From contig JACYXH010000812.1 of the NCBI GenBank assembly GCA_026745465.1, forward strand, positions 2,230,954 to 2,294,953: a DNA stretch of 64,000 nucleotides. The letters are read 5' to 3'. The DNA is from Lota lota (taxonomy: Eukaryota > Chordata > Actinopteri > Gadiformes > Lotidae). The stretch's first letter is position 1. Every line of letters starts with the position of its first letter. The notes below the pieces were generated by a model that was not told where the DNA came from, did no database searches, and saw only the letters and a program-made list of their open reading frames with translations. Shown piece by piece: positions 62,690 to 64,000 of this stretch. A program made the translations under genes and the position numbers.

Positions 62690-64000
62690 GTCAGGCCATC
62701 GGAGAGACGTCTTGTAAATGTTTAATCTGGTTTTGTTTGTGTGTTTTTTTGGTCTTTTGGTGTCTGCAAGAAACTTTGAGCCCCATAGAGTGGACCACTA
62801 GAAGCATTGCCTCTCAAAAAGCTGCTCTGCTTACATTGAAGATCTATTGTAGCGTAACATGCTTCAATGCTGCCATGCTCTCCCTCTCTGACACACGGAC
62901 TCATAAATTAGAAAATGTTGGTAATAAAACAAATGTTGGCATACTGCCGTAGTGCTATCTACTGTAAATCAGCAAACAGAGTAAGAATGCAGTGCTATTT
63001 GAATCCTGTGTTATTCATAAGTAATATTCACTATTCTATATGTAATATTCTTTAATCATGCACCAGGACATATTGAGGAGAAGGTATATATATACCCTAC
63101 ATATATGGTTATCCCTGTGTTTAATTACTGTAGTTATCAGTAGTTAGCCTATTCTAACTCAGTATAAATAACACTTGCCCCATGTTTTAAAAGATTCGCC
63201 TTAGCTTGGCTTGCTCGTCATCTCCTTAGAAGCAACGTCAATATGAAAAATATCATAATCAAGCCCATTTGAGTCTCAAAATTGTTCCTATATTTAACAA
63301 CAACAATTGACTCCTGCCTGGTCTGTGGTGGTCATATGTCTGACTGCAGCTGGATCTAAAAATACTTTACATAAGCAATACGTAAACAAAGCATGATTGA
63401 CCAAAGAGAGAGAGTAATAACTGCATGAGCTCAGGAGAGATGGGCCTTCCTGATCCTCGCCCCTCCTGTGAACACCGCCCTGGCTTTTAACCCCGGCTTA
63501 TCTGTCTAATTTCCACAGTGTGTTACTAAGCCAGAGAAAGAGCAAGCAGAAAACGAGCAAGATGAACCAAAGAGACCGGCCGCGGACCTCCCCCCAGCAT
63601 CCCCGAGACCCAAAGTCTGGAAACATATACATTGCTGCCATGAGTTGTCGCCTATAAAACCTGCTTGTGTTTCTGCTTGCATCGCCTTGTTTCTCTTCCC
63701 GATTTTCCCACGATGTTTATTTGTTCATGTTCAATTTTGTATTTTCTTTTCATGTAATTTCTCTCCTTTAAATGCATCCTGAGCAGGAGATAAGCTTTCC
63801 TTTGAGGATTTCTTTCCCACTAATCAATTTCTCTGTCCCGCTTGTCCTTCGTGTCCCCTTCTGTCCCACACCAGTACTGAACACCAACTGTATTCCATGT
63901 CACGGGAATGGTGTTGAATTCCTATATCTGTATGGAAATGACCGTTCCATACAGAAAAGAAGGGCATCCAATGGTGGTTCACACACCCTGGGAAGATGTC
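62690..64000 (+). other. myom1 intron 29 with a possible cryptic exon
   Basis: Mostly AT-rich without coding signal. From 63519, directly after a TTCCACAG acceptor, an 87-codon frame in phase 0 (the phase left by exon 29) runs to a stop at 63780-63782 and starts with a charged, Pro-rich peptide (KPEKEQAENEQDEPKRPAAD). No ATG is at its head and no good donor follows. Confidence 0.35.

Overview
This window is vertebrate nuclear DNA, almost certainly from a teleost fish. Genes are split into many short exons with GT/AG borders. Introns and gaps are full of (CA)n, (GA)n and (AT)n microsatellites, long poly-G/poly-C runs, and short interspersed elements of kinds common in fish. No bacterial, plasmid or CRISPR features are present.

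Layout. At 1-2975 lies the 3' end of e2f5 (+), a pocket-protein-binding transcription factor. At 4366-5461 (-) is a single-exon atypical chemokine receptor, ackr4, carrying a one-base frameshift in its first transmembrane segment. At 7907-20490 (+) is myrip, the Rab27/myosin adaptor, with 14 coding exons visible; its exon 10 is 2.1 kb long and holds several copies of a motif present once in the mammalian protein. At 23649-30721 (-) is plxdc2, complete in 15 phase-consistent exons within 7 kb. The stretch 30722-41500 is repeat-rich: decayed, partly tandem copies of a gag-like retroelement segment (about 33180-37340) and a 111-bp minisatellite (38551-39305) that is open for translation on both strands. 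From about 41524 to beyond the window is myom1 (+), the sarcomeric M-band crosslinker: a likely non-coding first exon plus 28 coding exons covering My1 to part of My11.

The five genes act in unrelated processes (cell-cycle transcription, chemokine scavenging, organelle transport, adhesion signalling, sarcomere structure), so the window is an ordinary syntenic block, not a functional cluster. Orientation is e2f5> <ackr4 myrip> <plxdc2 myom1>. In every multi-exon gene the reading phase was checked across each junction.

The points most worth a second look are the amplified motif in myrip exon 10, the myrip exon 11 acceptor that lies directly behind a (TG)n tract, the ackr4 frameshift, the bidirectionally open minisatellite, a decayed minus-strand gene inside a myom1 intron, and a perfect 17-bp hairpin in the e2f5 3' UTR. 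No clearly new biological system was found; the first and fourth are the closest candidates for something undescribed.
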